From Fimisoma avicola (GTDB lineage: Bacteria > Bacillota > Clostridia > Peptostreptococcales > Anaerovoracaceae), in assembly GCA_018714945.1 (NCBI GenBank), contig DVMO01000086.1, positions 1 through 32,900 of the forward strand: a DNA stretch of 32,900 nucleotides, in the 5' to 3' direction. The notes beneath the pieces were generated by a model. It saw nothing but the letters and a program-made list of their open reading frames with translations, searched no databases and was not told where the DNA came from. The position numbers were made by a program, and so were the translations under genes. Of the stretch, positions 22,393 through 31,079 are shown piece after piece (the first letter of the stretch is position 1; each line of letters begins with the position of its first letter).

Positions 22393-23922
22393 TTGAAAGA
22401 AGACATCAGAACATTTCTTGAAAGGCACAGAGCGGCAAAGCCTGTGTCTTTCCACATGCCCGGCCATAAAGGCATGGAGATATTTGAAGAAAACGGCTGC
22501 GCTGAAGAGCTGAAAAATATTGCCGACTGGGACATTACAGAGATCAGCGGTGCGGACAACCTTTTTCAGCCCGAGTCCATCATTGCCAGGACCATGGAAA
22601 AGTACCGGCAGCTTTATGGCGTCAAAAAATCATATCTGCTCATAAACGGCAGTTCGGCCGGCATCATAGCCGCCGTCATGGCTGCCCTGGGACATGAAGG
22701 GCAAGGCAGCCTCATATTGGCCAGGAACAGCCATAAATCTGTGTATAACGCTTTGAGGCTGGCAGGGGCCAGACCTGTATATGTGTATCCGCAGATGATA
22801 AGTGGATATGGTATACAGGGCAGGATCACCGCAGAGGCTGTGGCCGAAGCTATGGATCGGGAACCGCAGGGGAAGGCTGTCATATTGCCAAGCCCCAACT
22901 ATTACGGGATATGCAGCGATATATCGGCAATAGCCGATGTAGTTCACAGGCGCGGAAAAGTCCTGATCGTAGATCAGGCTCACGGCGCGCATCTGAAATT
23001 TTTCAGAGGCTGCCACGCTGGCAGTGCAGGGCCTGGCAAAGATGAACATATCTGCCGGGATATCTTCCCACCTGCCGCAGAAGATCAGGGGGCGGATATT
23101 GTCATCAACAGCACCCATAAAACTCTGGCTTCATTCACCCAGACAGCGGTACTCAATGTGTGTTCCGGCAGGGTGGATACGGCAGACCTGGAGGATTGCC
23201 TCCAGATGATAGAAAGCACCAGCCCGTCATATCCTCTGATGGCGACCTTGGATATGAACGCCGACCTGCTCCTTAAAAACGGACCGGCTCTTTTTGAACG
23301 CTGGGCTGAAAATATCAGGTGGTTTTATGAAAAAGCGCAAGACATCAAAGGCCTGCGCCTGATGAGGGCAGACGGCCTTGACCCGACCAAGATAAATCTT
23401 GATATGTCTTACTGGGGATTTGATGGAGAGAGACTGGAAAAATTCCTCATACAAAAGGGAATATATCCGGAGCTGGTTTCAGGCAATATAGTCATGTGCA
23501 TGAGCGGGATAGGCAACAAAAGGGAAGATTATGAGAAGCTGGCAGGAGCTCTTGAACAGGCTGCACAGGCTGCGGACGGGCAGGGTCGTGCGGCCGCAGA
23601 TGACGGCAGCAGCCGGCAGGGGTCAAGCTCCGGCTGGCCAGGGGTACAGACAAAGGAAAAAGATACGGAGATCTCAGACTACTCTTTTGACATCCTTGTG
23701 CAGGCAGGCATACCGGTAAAACGCAGGAGCGTCAAACTAAGCGAAGCTGAGGGCATGGTCTGTGCCGGGCTGCTGATACCATATCCGCCGGGCATACCCA
23801 TAGCCTGTCCGGGAGAAATATTGACCCGGCAGGTCATAGACAGGATAATGTCAGCAAGGCGGGCAGGACGCAAAGTCATAGGCGTATCATCGGAGATGGA
23901 GATACTGGTGGGCGCAGACTGA
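22393..23922 (+). CDS. Orn/Lys/Arg decarboxylase (PLP, fold type I)
   Basis: A 509-residue PLP enzyme of the small Firmicutes Orn/Lys/Arg decarboxylase group, which makes putrescine, cadaverine or agmatine. Signatures: FHMPGHKG (about 20-27), DITEISGADNLFQP (about 47-60), INGSSAG (84-90), D194 and H197 in VDQAHGAH, and the Schiff-base lysine K243 in NSTHKTLASFTQT. The C-terminal domain (about 430-509) includes RRSVKLSEAEGM and IPYPPGIPIACPGE. The start codon is TTG at 22393, fixed by AAGGAG seven bases upstream. Residues 391-425 form an unusual Gly/Ala/Ser/Asp-rich low-complexity insert between the main and C-terminal domains, GC-rich in DNA. Substrate cannot be decided from sequence; the TIGR00300 neighbour favours ornithine or arginine. 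Confidence 0.92.
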   Translation: MKEDIRTFLERHRAAKPVSFHMPGHKGMEIFEENGCAEELKNIADWDITEISGADNLFQPESIIARTMEKYRQLYGVKKSYLLINGSSAGIIAAVMAALGHEGQGSLILARNSHKSVYNALRLAGARPVYVYPQMISGYGIQGRITAEAVAEAMDREPQGKAVILPSPNYYGICSDISAIADVVHRRGKVLIVDQAHGAHLKFFRGCHAGSAGPGKDEHICRDIFPPAAEDQGADIVINSTHKTLASFTQTAVLNVCSGRVDTADLEDCLQMIESTSPSYPLMATLDMNADLLLKNGPALFERWAENIRWFYEKAQDIKGLRLMRADGLDPTKINLDMSYWGFDGERLEKFLIQKGIYPELVSGNIVMCMSGIGNKREDYEKLAGALEQAAQAADGQGRAAADDGSSRQGSSSGWPGVQTKEKDTEISDYSFDILVQAGIPVKRRSVKLSEAEGMVCAGLLIPYPPGIPIACPGEILTRQVIDRIMSARRAGRKVIGVSSEMEILVGAD

Positions 23923-23927
23923 ACAGA

Positions 23928-23972
23928 CGGCTTATTTCCGGGAAATGACTTTTATCATAAATGAGTAAGCCG
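23928..23972 (+). other. Small branched hairpin after the decarboxylase gene
   Basis: CGGCTTA (23928-23934) pairs with TAAGCCG (23966-23972) and encloses TTTCC/GGAAA (23935-23945) plus a weak TGA/TCA arm. It begins six bases after the decarboxylase stop. It might stabilise the mRNA end or be part of a leader; no known riboswitch class is recognised. Confidence 0.35.
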
Positions 23973-23996
23973 GCAAAGTTACATAATGGTTACTCA

Positions 23997-24023
23997 GGCA
24001 CCGAAAGGTGCCTTATTTACTTT
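23997..24023 (+). terminator. Terminator-like hairpin between decarboxylase and rnf
   Basis: GGCACC (23997-24002), tetraloop GAAA and GGTGCC (24007-24012) are followed by TTATTTACTTT. The U-rich tail is interrupted, so termination may be partial. It lies upstream of the predicted rnf promoter and probably ends the TIGR00300/decarboxylase transcript. Confidence 0.6.
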
Positions 24024-24114
24024 ACCGACAGCCGGAAGTATGATGGAGCATGGGAAGATATCCGTTCGTATGCATTTTTCGGGCCAAGTGTCAAAAAGAA
24101 ACAAAAAATTTATG

Positions 24115-24143
24115 GTGCTTTTTGTAAGGGTTTGTTGTATAAT
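24115..24143 (+). promoter_or_regulatory. Probable promoter of the rnf operon
   Basis: A perfect TATAAT (24138-24143) lies 50 bases before the rnfC start. The -35 is weak (TGCTTT at 16-base spacing). No other -10 of this quality occurs in the 270-base gap. Confidence 0.5.
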
Positions 24144-24192
24144 GCATTATGTATGGATATGTACAAATTGTAGAAAGGAAGGTCTCAAGGAA

Positions 24193-25503
24193 ATGAGTCA
24201 CAAACATTTACACAGCATCCATGTGAATCATTACAAGCACACTGCCGACCACGCGACAGAAGTAATGCCGATCCCGGATGTTGTTAAAATTTCCATGTCT
24301 CAGCATATCGGAGCTCCTTGTAAACCGCTGGTGAGCAAGGGCGACTATGTAAAAGTGGGACAGCTTATCGGTGACTCGGACGCTTTTGTAAGCGCACCGA
24401 TACACTCCAGCGTTTCCGGAACTGTGACTGCCATTGAGGAACAGAGATCAGCGGCAGGAGGCAATGATACTTTGGTTGTCATTGAAACAGATAAGAAACA
24501 GGAAATCGACGAAGGAGTGAAACCGCCGGAAGTCAACGATCTGCCGAGCTTTATCAAAGCTGTCAGGGACAGCGGCATGGTAGGTCTGGGAGGAGCATCA
24601 TTCCCGACCCATATCAAATTTAACCCTAAGAACATCGACGAAGTACACACTCTGATCGCCAACGGCGCAGAATGTGAGTCGTTCATCACATCGGACCACC
24701 GGCTCATGCTGGAAGATACCGAAGACCTGATAAGCGGCATACAGCTTGCGATGAAGTACATAGGCCTCGACCAGGGATATATCGCCATCGAGGAAAACAA
24801 ACCGGACGCCATAGAGCATATCGACAAGGTTTTGGCTCAGAAGGGCATAACAAACATCAAGACATTCAAACTGCAGGCCAGATATCCAAAGGGAGCTGAA
24901 AGAGTCCTTGTATACGAGATAACCGGCAAAAAGATGGATGCCGGTGTTCTGCCTGCGGATCTGGGAGTTATCCTGTCCAATGTGACCACCTTTGCCAAGG
25001 TAGGAGAATATTTCAGGACAGGTATGCCTCTTGTGACTAAGAGAATGACCGTTGACGGCGACGCTGTGGCAGAGCCGAAAAATGTCGTAGCGCCTATAGG
25101 CACTATGATCAACGATGTGATAAATTTCTGCGGCGGATATAAGCAGGAACCTCGGAAGATCCTCATGGGCGGCCCTATGATGGGAAGAGCCGTATTTTCC
25201 GATGAAATGCCTATCGTCAAGAATAACAATGCTATACTGGCTTTCTCTCAGGAGCAGTCTCTGGTAAAAGAAGAAACAGCGTGCATCAACTGCGGCAGAT
25301 GCCATCAGGCATGTCCGTTCAACCTGATACCTACGGCTCTGGCCGACGCTTACGAAAAGAGAGACGCCCAGGCTCTCAGCGACCTGAAAGTCATGCAGTG
25401 CATGGAATGCGGAAGCTGTTCGTTCGTATGCCCTGCAAGAAGACCGCTGAGCTTTATGAACAAGCTGGGAAAAGCTGTTGTAAAGGAGGCTGGAATTAAG
25501 TAA
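24193..25503 (+). CDS. rnfC: Rnf complex subunit RnfC (NADH-binding side)
   Basis: RnfC is the peripheral NAD(H)-side subunit of the Rnf ferredoxin:NAD+ oxidoreductase. The 436 residues start with MSHKHLHSIHVNHYKH, then a barrel-sandwich region (about 40-85: GDYVKVGQLIG, IHSSVSGTV), the Gly-rich nucleotide/FMN fold GLGGASFPTHIKF (about 130-142), and two ferredoxin motifs CINCGRCHQACP (near 360) and CMECGSCSFVCP (near 400). The frame is open for 69 further codons upstream, but those residues do not look like RnfC; ATG 24193 is chosen with GAAAGGAAGG ahead of it. Its stop overlaps the rnfD start as TAATG. Confidence 0.95.
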   Translation: MSHKHLHSIHVNHYKHTADHATEVMPIPDVVKISMSQHIGAPCKPLVSKGDYVKVGQLIGDSDAFVSAPIHSSVSGTVTAIEEQRSAAGGNDTLVVIETDKKQEIDEGVKPPEVNDLPSFIKAVRDSGMVGLGGASFPTHIKFNPKNIDEVHTLIANGAECESFITSDHRLMLEDTEDLISGIQLAMKYIGLDQGYIAIEENKPDAIEHIDKVLAQKGITNIKTFKLQARYPKGAERVLVYEITGKKMDAGVLPADLGVILSNVTTFAKVGEYFRTGMPLVTKRMTVDGDAVAEPKNVVAPIGTMINDVINFCGGYKQEPRKILMGGPMMGRAVFSDEMPIVKNNNAILAFSQEQSLVKEETACINCGRCHQACPFNLIPTALADAYEKRDAQALSDLKVMQCMECGSCSFVCPARRPLSFMNKLGKAVVKEAGIK

Positions 25504-26477
25504 TGGACAAGAAGACTTACAGTAATTTGATAGTATCCTCTTCTCCTCATATCGTGAGCAATACAGATACGACAAGGATCATGGCCATGGTACTGCTTGC
25601 TTTGGCACCGGCTTTCCTTGTGAGCATCTATGTGTTCGGGTTCAGAGTAGTGCCTCTGACACTGATCTGTATCGTTGCTTCAGTGTTCTTTGAATGGGCA
25701 TGGAACAAGCTGATGAAGAGAAGACAGACAGTCGGCGACCTGAGTGCGGCAGTCACCGGAACTCTGATCGCATTCAATGTTCCTTCAGGACTTCCATTCT
25801 GGATGGCTGTAGTAGGATGTTTTGTAGCGATCGTCATAGTTAAACAGCTCTTTGGCGGCATAGGAAAGAATGTGGCAAACCCTGCGATCGTAGGCAGGAT
25901 CGTGCTGCTCTTATCTTTTGCTACCGAAATGACCACATGGCCGGCGCCGAGAATGGCAGTAGACGCCACATCTACGGCAACACCTCTGGGCATATTAAAA
26001 GAAGGAGCCGGAGAACTTCCTTCCAATATGGAAATGTTCCTGGGATTCATCGGCGGTTCTGTAGGTGAAGTCAGCGCCATCGCCCTGCTGATCGGGGGAC
26101 TTTTCCTCATCTGGAAAAAGGTGATAAACCCTATAATCCCGGCATGCTTTATCGGCACCGTATTTGTATTTGCATTCATCTACTATACGGCAACCGGTGG
26201 AGATGCTCTTGATATGGCAGTATTTCATGTTCTTGCCGGCGGCGTTATGCTCGGTGCGTTCTTCATGGCAACAGACTATGTGACATCACCGCTGCTTCCG
26301 GCCGGAAAAGTGGTATTCGGTATCGGCTGCGGCCTTATGACCATGATCATAAGGATCTGGGGCCAGTATCCGGAAGGCGTATCTTTTGCCATACTGTTCA
26401 TGAACTGCCTGACACCGCTCATCAATAACTTCTTCCAGAAGAGAATGTATGGAGGTGCGAAGAAACATGAAAAGTAA
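25503..26477 (+). CDS. rnfD: Rnf complex subunit RnfD
   Basis: RnfD is an integral membrane flavoprotein of the ion-pumping core. The 324 residues contain about eight to ten membrane helices. The segment DATSTATPLG (about 158-167) holds the threonine expected to carry FMN through a phosphoester bond. GDLSAAVTGTLIAFNVP and VAKNVANPAIVGR-like blocks (here GKNVANPAIVGR) are typical. The gene overlaps rnfC by one base and rnfG by 11 bases, so expression is translationally coupled. Confidence 0.95.
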   Translation: MDKKTYSNLIVSSSPHIVSNTDTTRIMAMVLLALAPAFLVSIYVFGFRVVPLTLICIVASVFFEWAWNKLMKRRQTVGDLSAAVTGTLIAFNVPSGLPFWMAVVGCFVAIVIVKQLFGGIGKNVANPAIVGRIVLLLSFATEMTTWPAPRMAVDATSTATPLGILKEGAGELPSNMEMFLGFIGGSVGEVSAIALLIGGLFLIWKKVINPIIPACFIGTVFVFAFIYYTATGGDALDMAVFHVLAGGVMLGAFFMATDYVTSPLLPAGKVVFGIGCGLMTMIIRIWGQYPEGVSFAILFMNCLTPLINNFFQKRMYGGAKKHEK

Positions 26478-27042
26478 TACATTTAAGGAATATATACAGC
26501 CGGTGATAGTCCTTGTAGGCATCTGCCTGGTGATAACCTTTGCCCTTGCCTATGTAAACTCCATCACAGCGCCTATAATCGCAGAAAACACTGTAAGATC
26601 CCAGGACGCCGCAAGAGCAGAACTGCTTCCGGCGGCGGACAGCTTTGAACAGTATGACGGAGATCTGGTAGTGCTATCTCCGGATCAGGTCTATGTATCT
26701 GACTGCTATGTGGCCACAAACGGATCCGGCATTGTCGTTACCGTTGAATCGTCATCTTACGGCGGCCTTCTTACGGCTATGGTCGGCGTAGATAACAGCG
26801 GAGCCATAACGGGAATGCAGGTTACTGCCCATGGCGATACATCAGGACTGGGAACAAAAGCCCATGCAGCAAGCTATCTTGAACAGTATGTAGGTGTAAC
26901 AGAGCTTGCCGGAGCTGACTACATATCAGCCGATCCTGCCGTAAGCGCAGTGACCGGAGCGACAGTTTCCTCCAACGCCATGTATCAGGCGGCAAATGCG
27001 GCCCTGCAGCAGTATCAAGCAGTTCAAGGGGGTGCTAACTAA
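26467..27042 (+). CDS. rnfG: Rnf complex subunit RnfG (FMN-binding)
   Basis: RnfG has one N-terminal membrane helix (about 11-31) and an extracytoplasmic FMN-binding domain. The covalent FMN site is the TGATVSS motif in SAVTGATVSSNAM (about 159-171). GDTSGLGTKAH (about 118-128) is the other family block. An upstream in-frame ATG at 26449 is rejected because GGAGGTG just after it is the ribosome binding site for ATG 26467. The product is 191 residues. It overlaps the end of rnfD, and its stop overlaps the rnfE start (TAATG). Confidence 0.94.
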   Translation: MKSNTFKEYIQPVIVLVGICLVITFALAYVNSITAPIIAENTVRSQDAARAELLPAADSFEQYDGDLVVLSPDQVYVSDCYVATNGSGIVVTVESSSYGGLLTAMVGVDNSGAITGMQVTAHGDTSGLGTKAHAASYLEQYVGVTELAGADYISADPAVSAVTGATVSSNAMYQAANAALQQYQAVQGGAN

Positions 27043-27785
27043 TGAAAGAGAAAGCAAGTAGATTAGCAGTCTTCACCAAGGGCTTTATCAAGGAAAACCC
27101 GAACCTGGTATTATTGCTGGGTACATGTCCTACCCTTGCCACCACATCGTCAGCCTTTAACGGCATGGGTATGGGTATCGCAGCTACAGTCGTGTTGATC
27201 TGCTCCAACATAGCCATTTCAATATTGGCAAAGATAATACCTGACAAAGTCAGGATACCGTGCTATATCGTAGTTATAGCAGGATTCGTAACCATAGTAC
27301 AGTTCATCGTTCAGGCCTTTGCGGAACCGCTCTACAATTCGCTGGGCGTGTTCCTGCCTCTGATCGTTGTAAACTGTATCATCCTCGGAAGAGCTGAAAT
27401 GTTCGCCAGCAAGAACGGCGTTCTGGATTCCGCTCTCGACGGAGCCGGCATGGGTCTTGGATTCACCTGTTCCCTGACCTGCATAGGCGCCGTAAGAGAG
27501 ATCATCGGTTCCGGCACCATCTTCTCAGGATTCTTCCTGGGCGGAGATGAACTTGCAGAACAGCTCACTGTGCACCTTCCGTTCATATCAGATCATCCGC
27601 TGATGATCGTTGCGCTGGCTCCGGGTGGATTCTTCATCTTTGCCTGCGCCATCGCAGTAGTAAACAAGATCCTGACCTCCAAAGGTAAGAAGCCGAGAGA
27701 ATTCGGCTGCCAGGGCTATGCCATGGCTTCCATATGCCAGCAGGAGAAGTGCATACAGGAATTAGAGAAAGGAGCTGAAAACTAA
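27042..27785 (+). CDS. rnfE: Rnf complex subunit RnfE
   Basis: A six-helix membrane subunit of 247 residues from the RnfA/RnfE/NqrD family. KENPNLVLLLGTCPTLA (about 17-33) is the hallmark first helix, and NCIILGRAEMFASKNGVLDSALDGAGMGLG (about 110-139) is the repeat shared with RnfA. Conserved cysteines in the helices (C29, C111) fit the 2Fe-2S cluster thought to sit between RnfA and RnfE. The hydrophilic tail after residue 205 with several Cys (FGCQGYAMASICQQEKC) is not universal. One-base overlaps on both sides link it to rnfG and rnfA. Confidence 0.94.
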   Translation: MKEKASRLAVFTKGFIKENPNLVLLLGTCPTLATTSSAFNGMGMGIAATVVLICSNIAISILAKIIPDKVRIPCYIVVIAGFVTIVQFIVQAFAEPLYNSLGVFLPLIVVNCIILGRAEMFASKNGVLDSALDGAGMGLGFTCSLTCIGAVREIIGSGTIFSGFFLGGDELAEQLTVHLPFISDHPLMIVALAPGGFFIFACAIAVVNKILTSKGKKPREFGCQGYAMASICQQEKCIQELEKGAEN

Positions 27786-28360
27786 TGGGAGAATATTTGA
27801 CGATTCTGCTCGGGATCATATTAGTTAACAACTATGTTCTCGCTCAGTTCCTGGGTATATGCCCGTTCCTGGGAGTATCCAAAAAGCTTGATTCCGCTGT
27901 AGGTATGGGTGTCGCCGTTACTTTCGTAATGGTTCTGGCTACAGCGGCTACATGGCCTATCCAGCAGCTTCTGAACAAGCTGAACATAGGTTATCTGCAG
28001 ACCATCGTGTTCATCCTCATCATCGCTGCGCTGGTGCAGTTCGTTGAGATGGCGCTTAAAAAATTCATCCCGTCACTGCACAAGGCGCTGGGCGTATACC
28101 TGCCGCTGATCACCACAAACTGTGCGGTACTGGGCGTATGTATCGATAACATCACCGATGGATATAACTATCCTCAGGCACTGGTAAACTCTTTCGGCGC
28201 CGGCGTCGGCTTCCTGCTTGCCATGATTATCTTCTCAGGAATGAGGAGCAAGCTGGAGGGCAACGATGCTATCCCGGCTCCGTTCCAGGGAGTGCCTATC
28301 ACAATGACTACCGCCGCCATCCTGTCCATGGCTTTCATGGCTTTCGGCGGACTGGTATAG
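27785..28360 (+). CDS. rnfA: Rnf complex subunit RnfA
   Basis: The 191-residue, six-helix partner of RnfE. NNYVLAQFLGICPFLGVSKK (residues 15-34) is the diagnostic N-terminal block, followed by VYLPLITTNCAVLGV (about 101-115), with Cys26 and Cys110 as likely ligands of the shared membrane iron-sulfur cluster. Its ATG overlaps the rnfE stop by one base. rnfB follows after 20 bases with its own AAGGAGG. Confidence 0.95.
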   Translation: MGEYLTILLGIILVNNYVLAQFLGICPFLGVSKKLDSAVGMGVAVTFVMVLATAATWPIQQLLNKLNIGYLQTIVFILIIAALVQFVEMALKKFIPSLHKALGVYLPLITTNCAVLGVCIDNITDGYNYPQALVNSFGAGVGFLLAMIIFSGMRSKLEGNDAIPAPFQGVPITMTTAAILSMAFMAFGGLV

Positions 28361-28380
28361 GTAAGGAGGCGAGATAAAAA

Positions 28381-29226
28381 ATGATGGAAATTTTGATTCC
28401 GGTATTGCTGGTCGTAGCAATGGGTTTCGTCTTTGCCGTTATCCTTACTATCGCGTCGAAGATATTCTTCGTGCCTGTAGACGAAACAGTAACTAATCTG
28501 AGAGAAGAGCTTCCGGGAGCCAACTGCGGCGCCTGCGGCTTCGCCGGATGCGACGATTACGCATCTGCCCTGGCCGCCGACCACTCCATAGGTACAGCAA
28601 GGTGTCCTGTAGGAGGAGCGGAAGTAGCCAAGAAGCTGGCTGCCGTCCTGGGCGTAGAAGCCGATGTGGCTGAAAAGGAAGTAGCTGTCGTTATGTGTAA
28701 CGGCAATAACGACGCTGCAAGGACTCTCATGGAATACCAGGGACTGTCCACCTGCGCCGCTGCAAAGCAGCTGTTTGGCGGACTGTCCGCATGTCCTCAC
28801 GGATGTATGGGCCTGGGCGACTGCGAAGCCGCCTGTCAGTACGGAGCTATCAAGGTCTGCAACGGCGTTGCCGTAGTGGACAGGGAACTGTGCGTAGGCT
28901 GCGGCATGTGCGCCAAGGCTTGTCCTAACAATGTCATACGCATTTCCCCTGAAAAGAACAAAGTCATCGTACAGTGCAAGTCAAAGGACACCGGAGCCAA
29001 GACAAGAAAAGTCTGCTCCAACGGCTGCATAGGCTGCAAAAAGTGCGAAAAGACATGTAAGTTTGACGCTGTCCATGTAGTAGACAATGTGGCCATGATA
29101 GATCCTGAAAAGTGCAAGAACTGTGGTATGTGCGCCAAGGAATGCCCGACAGGTGCTATCATCAATCTCAGAGCAAAGAGAAAACCGGCCATGCCAGAGA
29201 TGCAGCCGGAAATTGCCGAAGCATAG
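28381..29226 (+). CDS. rnfB: Rnf complex subunit RnfB (ferredoxin-accepting)
   Basis: RnfB takes electrons from reduced ferredoxin. The 281 residues begin with a membrane helix (about 3-25), then a four-cysteine Fe4S4 domain with CGACGFAGC (about 49-57) and C75, and then a run of ferredoxin motifs: CPHGCMGLGDCEAAC (about 138-152), CVGCGMCAKACP, CIGCKKCEKTC and CKNCGMCAKECP. That is the many-cluster clostridial form. The C-terminus is a short basic, Pro/Met-rich tail. AAGGAGG precedes two adjacent ATGs; the first is used. It is the last gene of the operon, closed by the terminator at 29251-29295. Confidence 0.96.
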   Translation: MMEILIPVLLVVAMGFVFAVILTIASKIFFVPVDETVTNLREELPGANCGACGFAGCDDYASALAADHSIGTARCPVGGAEVAKKLAAVLGVEADVAEKEVAVVMCNGNNDAARTLMEYQGLSTCAAAKQLFGGLSACPHGCMGLGDCEAACQYGAIKVCNGVAVVDRELCVGCGMCAKACPNNVIRISPEKNKVIVQCKSKDTGAKTRKVCSNGCIGCKKCEKTCKFDAVHVVDNVAMIDPEKCKNCGMCAKECPTGAIINLRAKRKPAMPEMQPEIAEA

Positions 29227-29250
29227 AGATAACCTTTCTACAAAGATAGA

Positions 29251-29295
29251 TCAAAAAAAGCCCGGCCGCCTGTATGGCGGCCGGGTGATTTTTTT
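29251..29295. terminator. Bidirectional terminator between rnfB and the split protease
   Basis: CCCGGCCGCC (29261-29270) and GGCGGCCGGG (29276-29285) form a 10-bp GC stem with loop TGTAT. The plus side continues TGATTTTTTT. The minus side has CTTTTTTTGA. It can thus end rnf transcripts and the convergent minus-strand sigma/protease operon. Confidence 0.9.
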
Positions 29296-29345
29296 GCGGG
29301 AGGAGGGCCCATTGTCCGTTCTATGTGGTTCAGAGGGTCGGGATG

Positions 29346-30565
29346 TCAACTATAAGCGTCGCATATTACAGCTCCTTTAATAAGAGCGCAACTGTTAGAG
29401 TCGGTAGCTTTGTTTATGCCAACGATTAGAGCAGTTCTATTCCCATCGGCATATCCTCCGATAGCCCCGCCTCCACTGTCGCCGGGTTGCATTGGTTGAT
29501 TGCATCTTATCATTCCCGTTACATAAGTACCGTTAGTTGTAGCTGCAAAATTAGTGCTAATGACTTTAGCTTCTTTTCGACCAGAAACATATCCCCTAAG
29601 GGTTATATAAGAGCCAGATACAGGTGTAACGGATGATAATTCATCGATTTTTGTATCCGAATACGCATGACCGCTATTTAGTTGGATGAATGAACTGTCA
29701 TTTTTACTGTTATAATACCTGTATTTAATTGCACCTATTTTAGTAGATCCGTAATAAACGCTATTGTTTACTGCCCAGCCATGACCACATGTAATAATAC
29801 CATAATTGTTTATTTTTGATGAATATAGTCTCCCGCAGGAGTGGAAGAACTTGTTCCATTTGATATACGGGAAGTACCATTTATAACAGCGATATCATGG
29901 AATACATCCTCTTCCGGGTCTAATATTGTTACAGAATACATCCCGTCAATCGCAGATAAACCTTCGTATATTATATTTAGTTTGTCCGGCTCTATAATGC
30001 CGATCTCTATTTTATTATCAACCAGGTCTATAGATGCAGTCTGTATGATGCCCGTCTGTTCGGCAAAATCATTTATATGTTCGTAAGCGGATAAAAGTTC
30101 AGAGTAACTATATTTAACGGCCTTAAAAGTGTAGTTGTTTACGATGGGTTCGTTTTTGGCGTTAACCAAAGTAGATTTTCTTGCTTTGGAAATCTGTGAA
30201 TTTAATCTTGCAGAATGAAGAGTATCGCTTCCTTCCACATAACATATGACCAAAGTCCCATCATCATCAATATACATACCGCCATATTGATCATTGGTAT
30301 ATTGAGAATAATTCTCAGAACTGAAGCTTTTAGTATATATGCCTGTTGGACTGGCCTGTACATTAGATGCAATAGCTGTTTTTAGATCATAATCGTCGAA
30401 AGTATATGCTAAGGACTCAAAGACTTCCTCCTCTGTGAGATAGAATTTTTTTGTATGCGTATTAGTCTTTTCCGTTGAGTCAGAAGCAAATGTCGAGATA
30501 TATGTGCTGCTGAGGATCAGAATAACGGCTAAACTTAAAAACATTATTCGTTTGCATTTGTTCAT
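29346..30565 (-). pseudogene. Secreted chymotrypsin-fold (S1-type) serine protease, split by a -1 frameshift
   Basis: The first frame (30565-29810) encodes 251 residues: a signal peptide (MNKCKRIMFLSLAVILIL.., cleavage near FASDS) and a pro-region-like part, ending in GDYIHQK and a TAA stop. Directly after, in the -1 frame, the sequence continues without a stop to TGA at 29346 with a protease domain: catalytic His in TCGHGW, Asp in SKNDSSF and Ser in PGDSGGG. If one A is added to the run AAAAA (29813-29817) the frames join into a 406-residue protein with H262, D290 and S364 in the correct order and spacing for the chymotrypsin fold. The gene is third in a minus-strand operon after an ECF sigma factor and its probable anti-sigma protein (50-base gap, AGAGAGG before ATG). 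It may be a true mutation, a programmed or slippage-dependent gene, or a sequencing error. Confidence 0.82.
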
Positions 30566-30614
30566 AATATTGCCTCTCTTTCGTTTAAAATCATTAAAAA
30601 ATAATTGGCATTTC

Positions 30615-31079
30615 TTACTCTAGGATAAGATAGTACAGCTGATTATCTAATAAACATAAAAGTGTGGCCTGTGACGGCTCATGGCCATCGTCAATATATT
30701 CATAAATTTCAACATGAATCTCGTCCGGCAGCAACTGTGCGGTTCCTATTTTGTCCCCCATCATATCCTTTGTAATATTTTCCGAAAGTCCGTAATCTGA
30801 TATATCGCTGTTTTCTCCAAGCATAACATATCTGCTGCCGTTCCAGGTTACATATTTCATAGTATAAGAAACCTCATACATAATATCGCCGCTATGGATA
30901 GATATCTGATTCAAGAGAAATGCTGAAAACAGGAAAACACATATGCAGGCGGCAATGATCCATCTCCTGCGATGGAAAGGTTTTCTCTGTCCGGCAGGTT
31001 TTTCTGTGGAAATATACTCATACAAATAAGCATCATCTATGTCGTTCAAGGCGTCCATGAAATTTTTTTCACTTAACAA
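30615..31079 (-). CDS. Probable anti-sigma factor, single-pass membrane protein
   Basis: A 154-residue protein with a cytoplasmic N-terminal part of about 38 residues (FMDALNDIDDAYLYEYI), one membrane helix (about 40-58: WIIAACICVFLFSAFLLN) preceded by the basic HRRR, and an outer domain of about 95 residues without Cys. This is the layout of anti-sigma factors encoded beside ECF sigma genes. There is no HxxxCxxC zinc motif, so it is not a ZAS type. The gene overlaps the end of the sigma gene by 7 bases. The start codon is TTG at 31079, placed behind GAGGGG; a later ATG (31058) has no ribosome binding site. Function is inferred from position and topology rather than clear homology. Confidence 0.75.
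   Translation of the reverse strand: MLSEKNFMDALNDIDDAYLYEYISTEKPAGQRKPFHRRRWIIAACICVFLFSAFLLNQISIHSGDIMYEVSYTMKYVTWNGSRYVMLGENSDISDYGLSENITKDMMGDKIGTAQLLPDEIHVEIYEYIDDGHEPSQATLLCLLDNQLYYLILE

Noticed and set aside
23986..24192. 69-codon upstream extension of RnfC
   Set aside because: It would span the terminator-like hairpin and the promoter, and the residues do not resemble RnfC.
24208..28800. Large minus-strand frames opposite the rnf genes
   Set aside because: They are shadows of codon bias in the rnf genes; none carries a ribosome binding site or domain.
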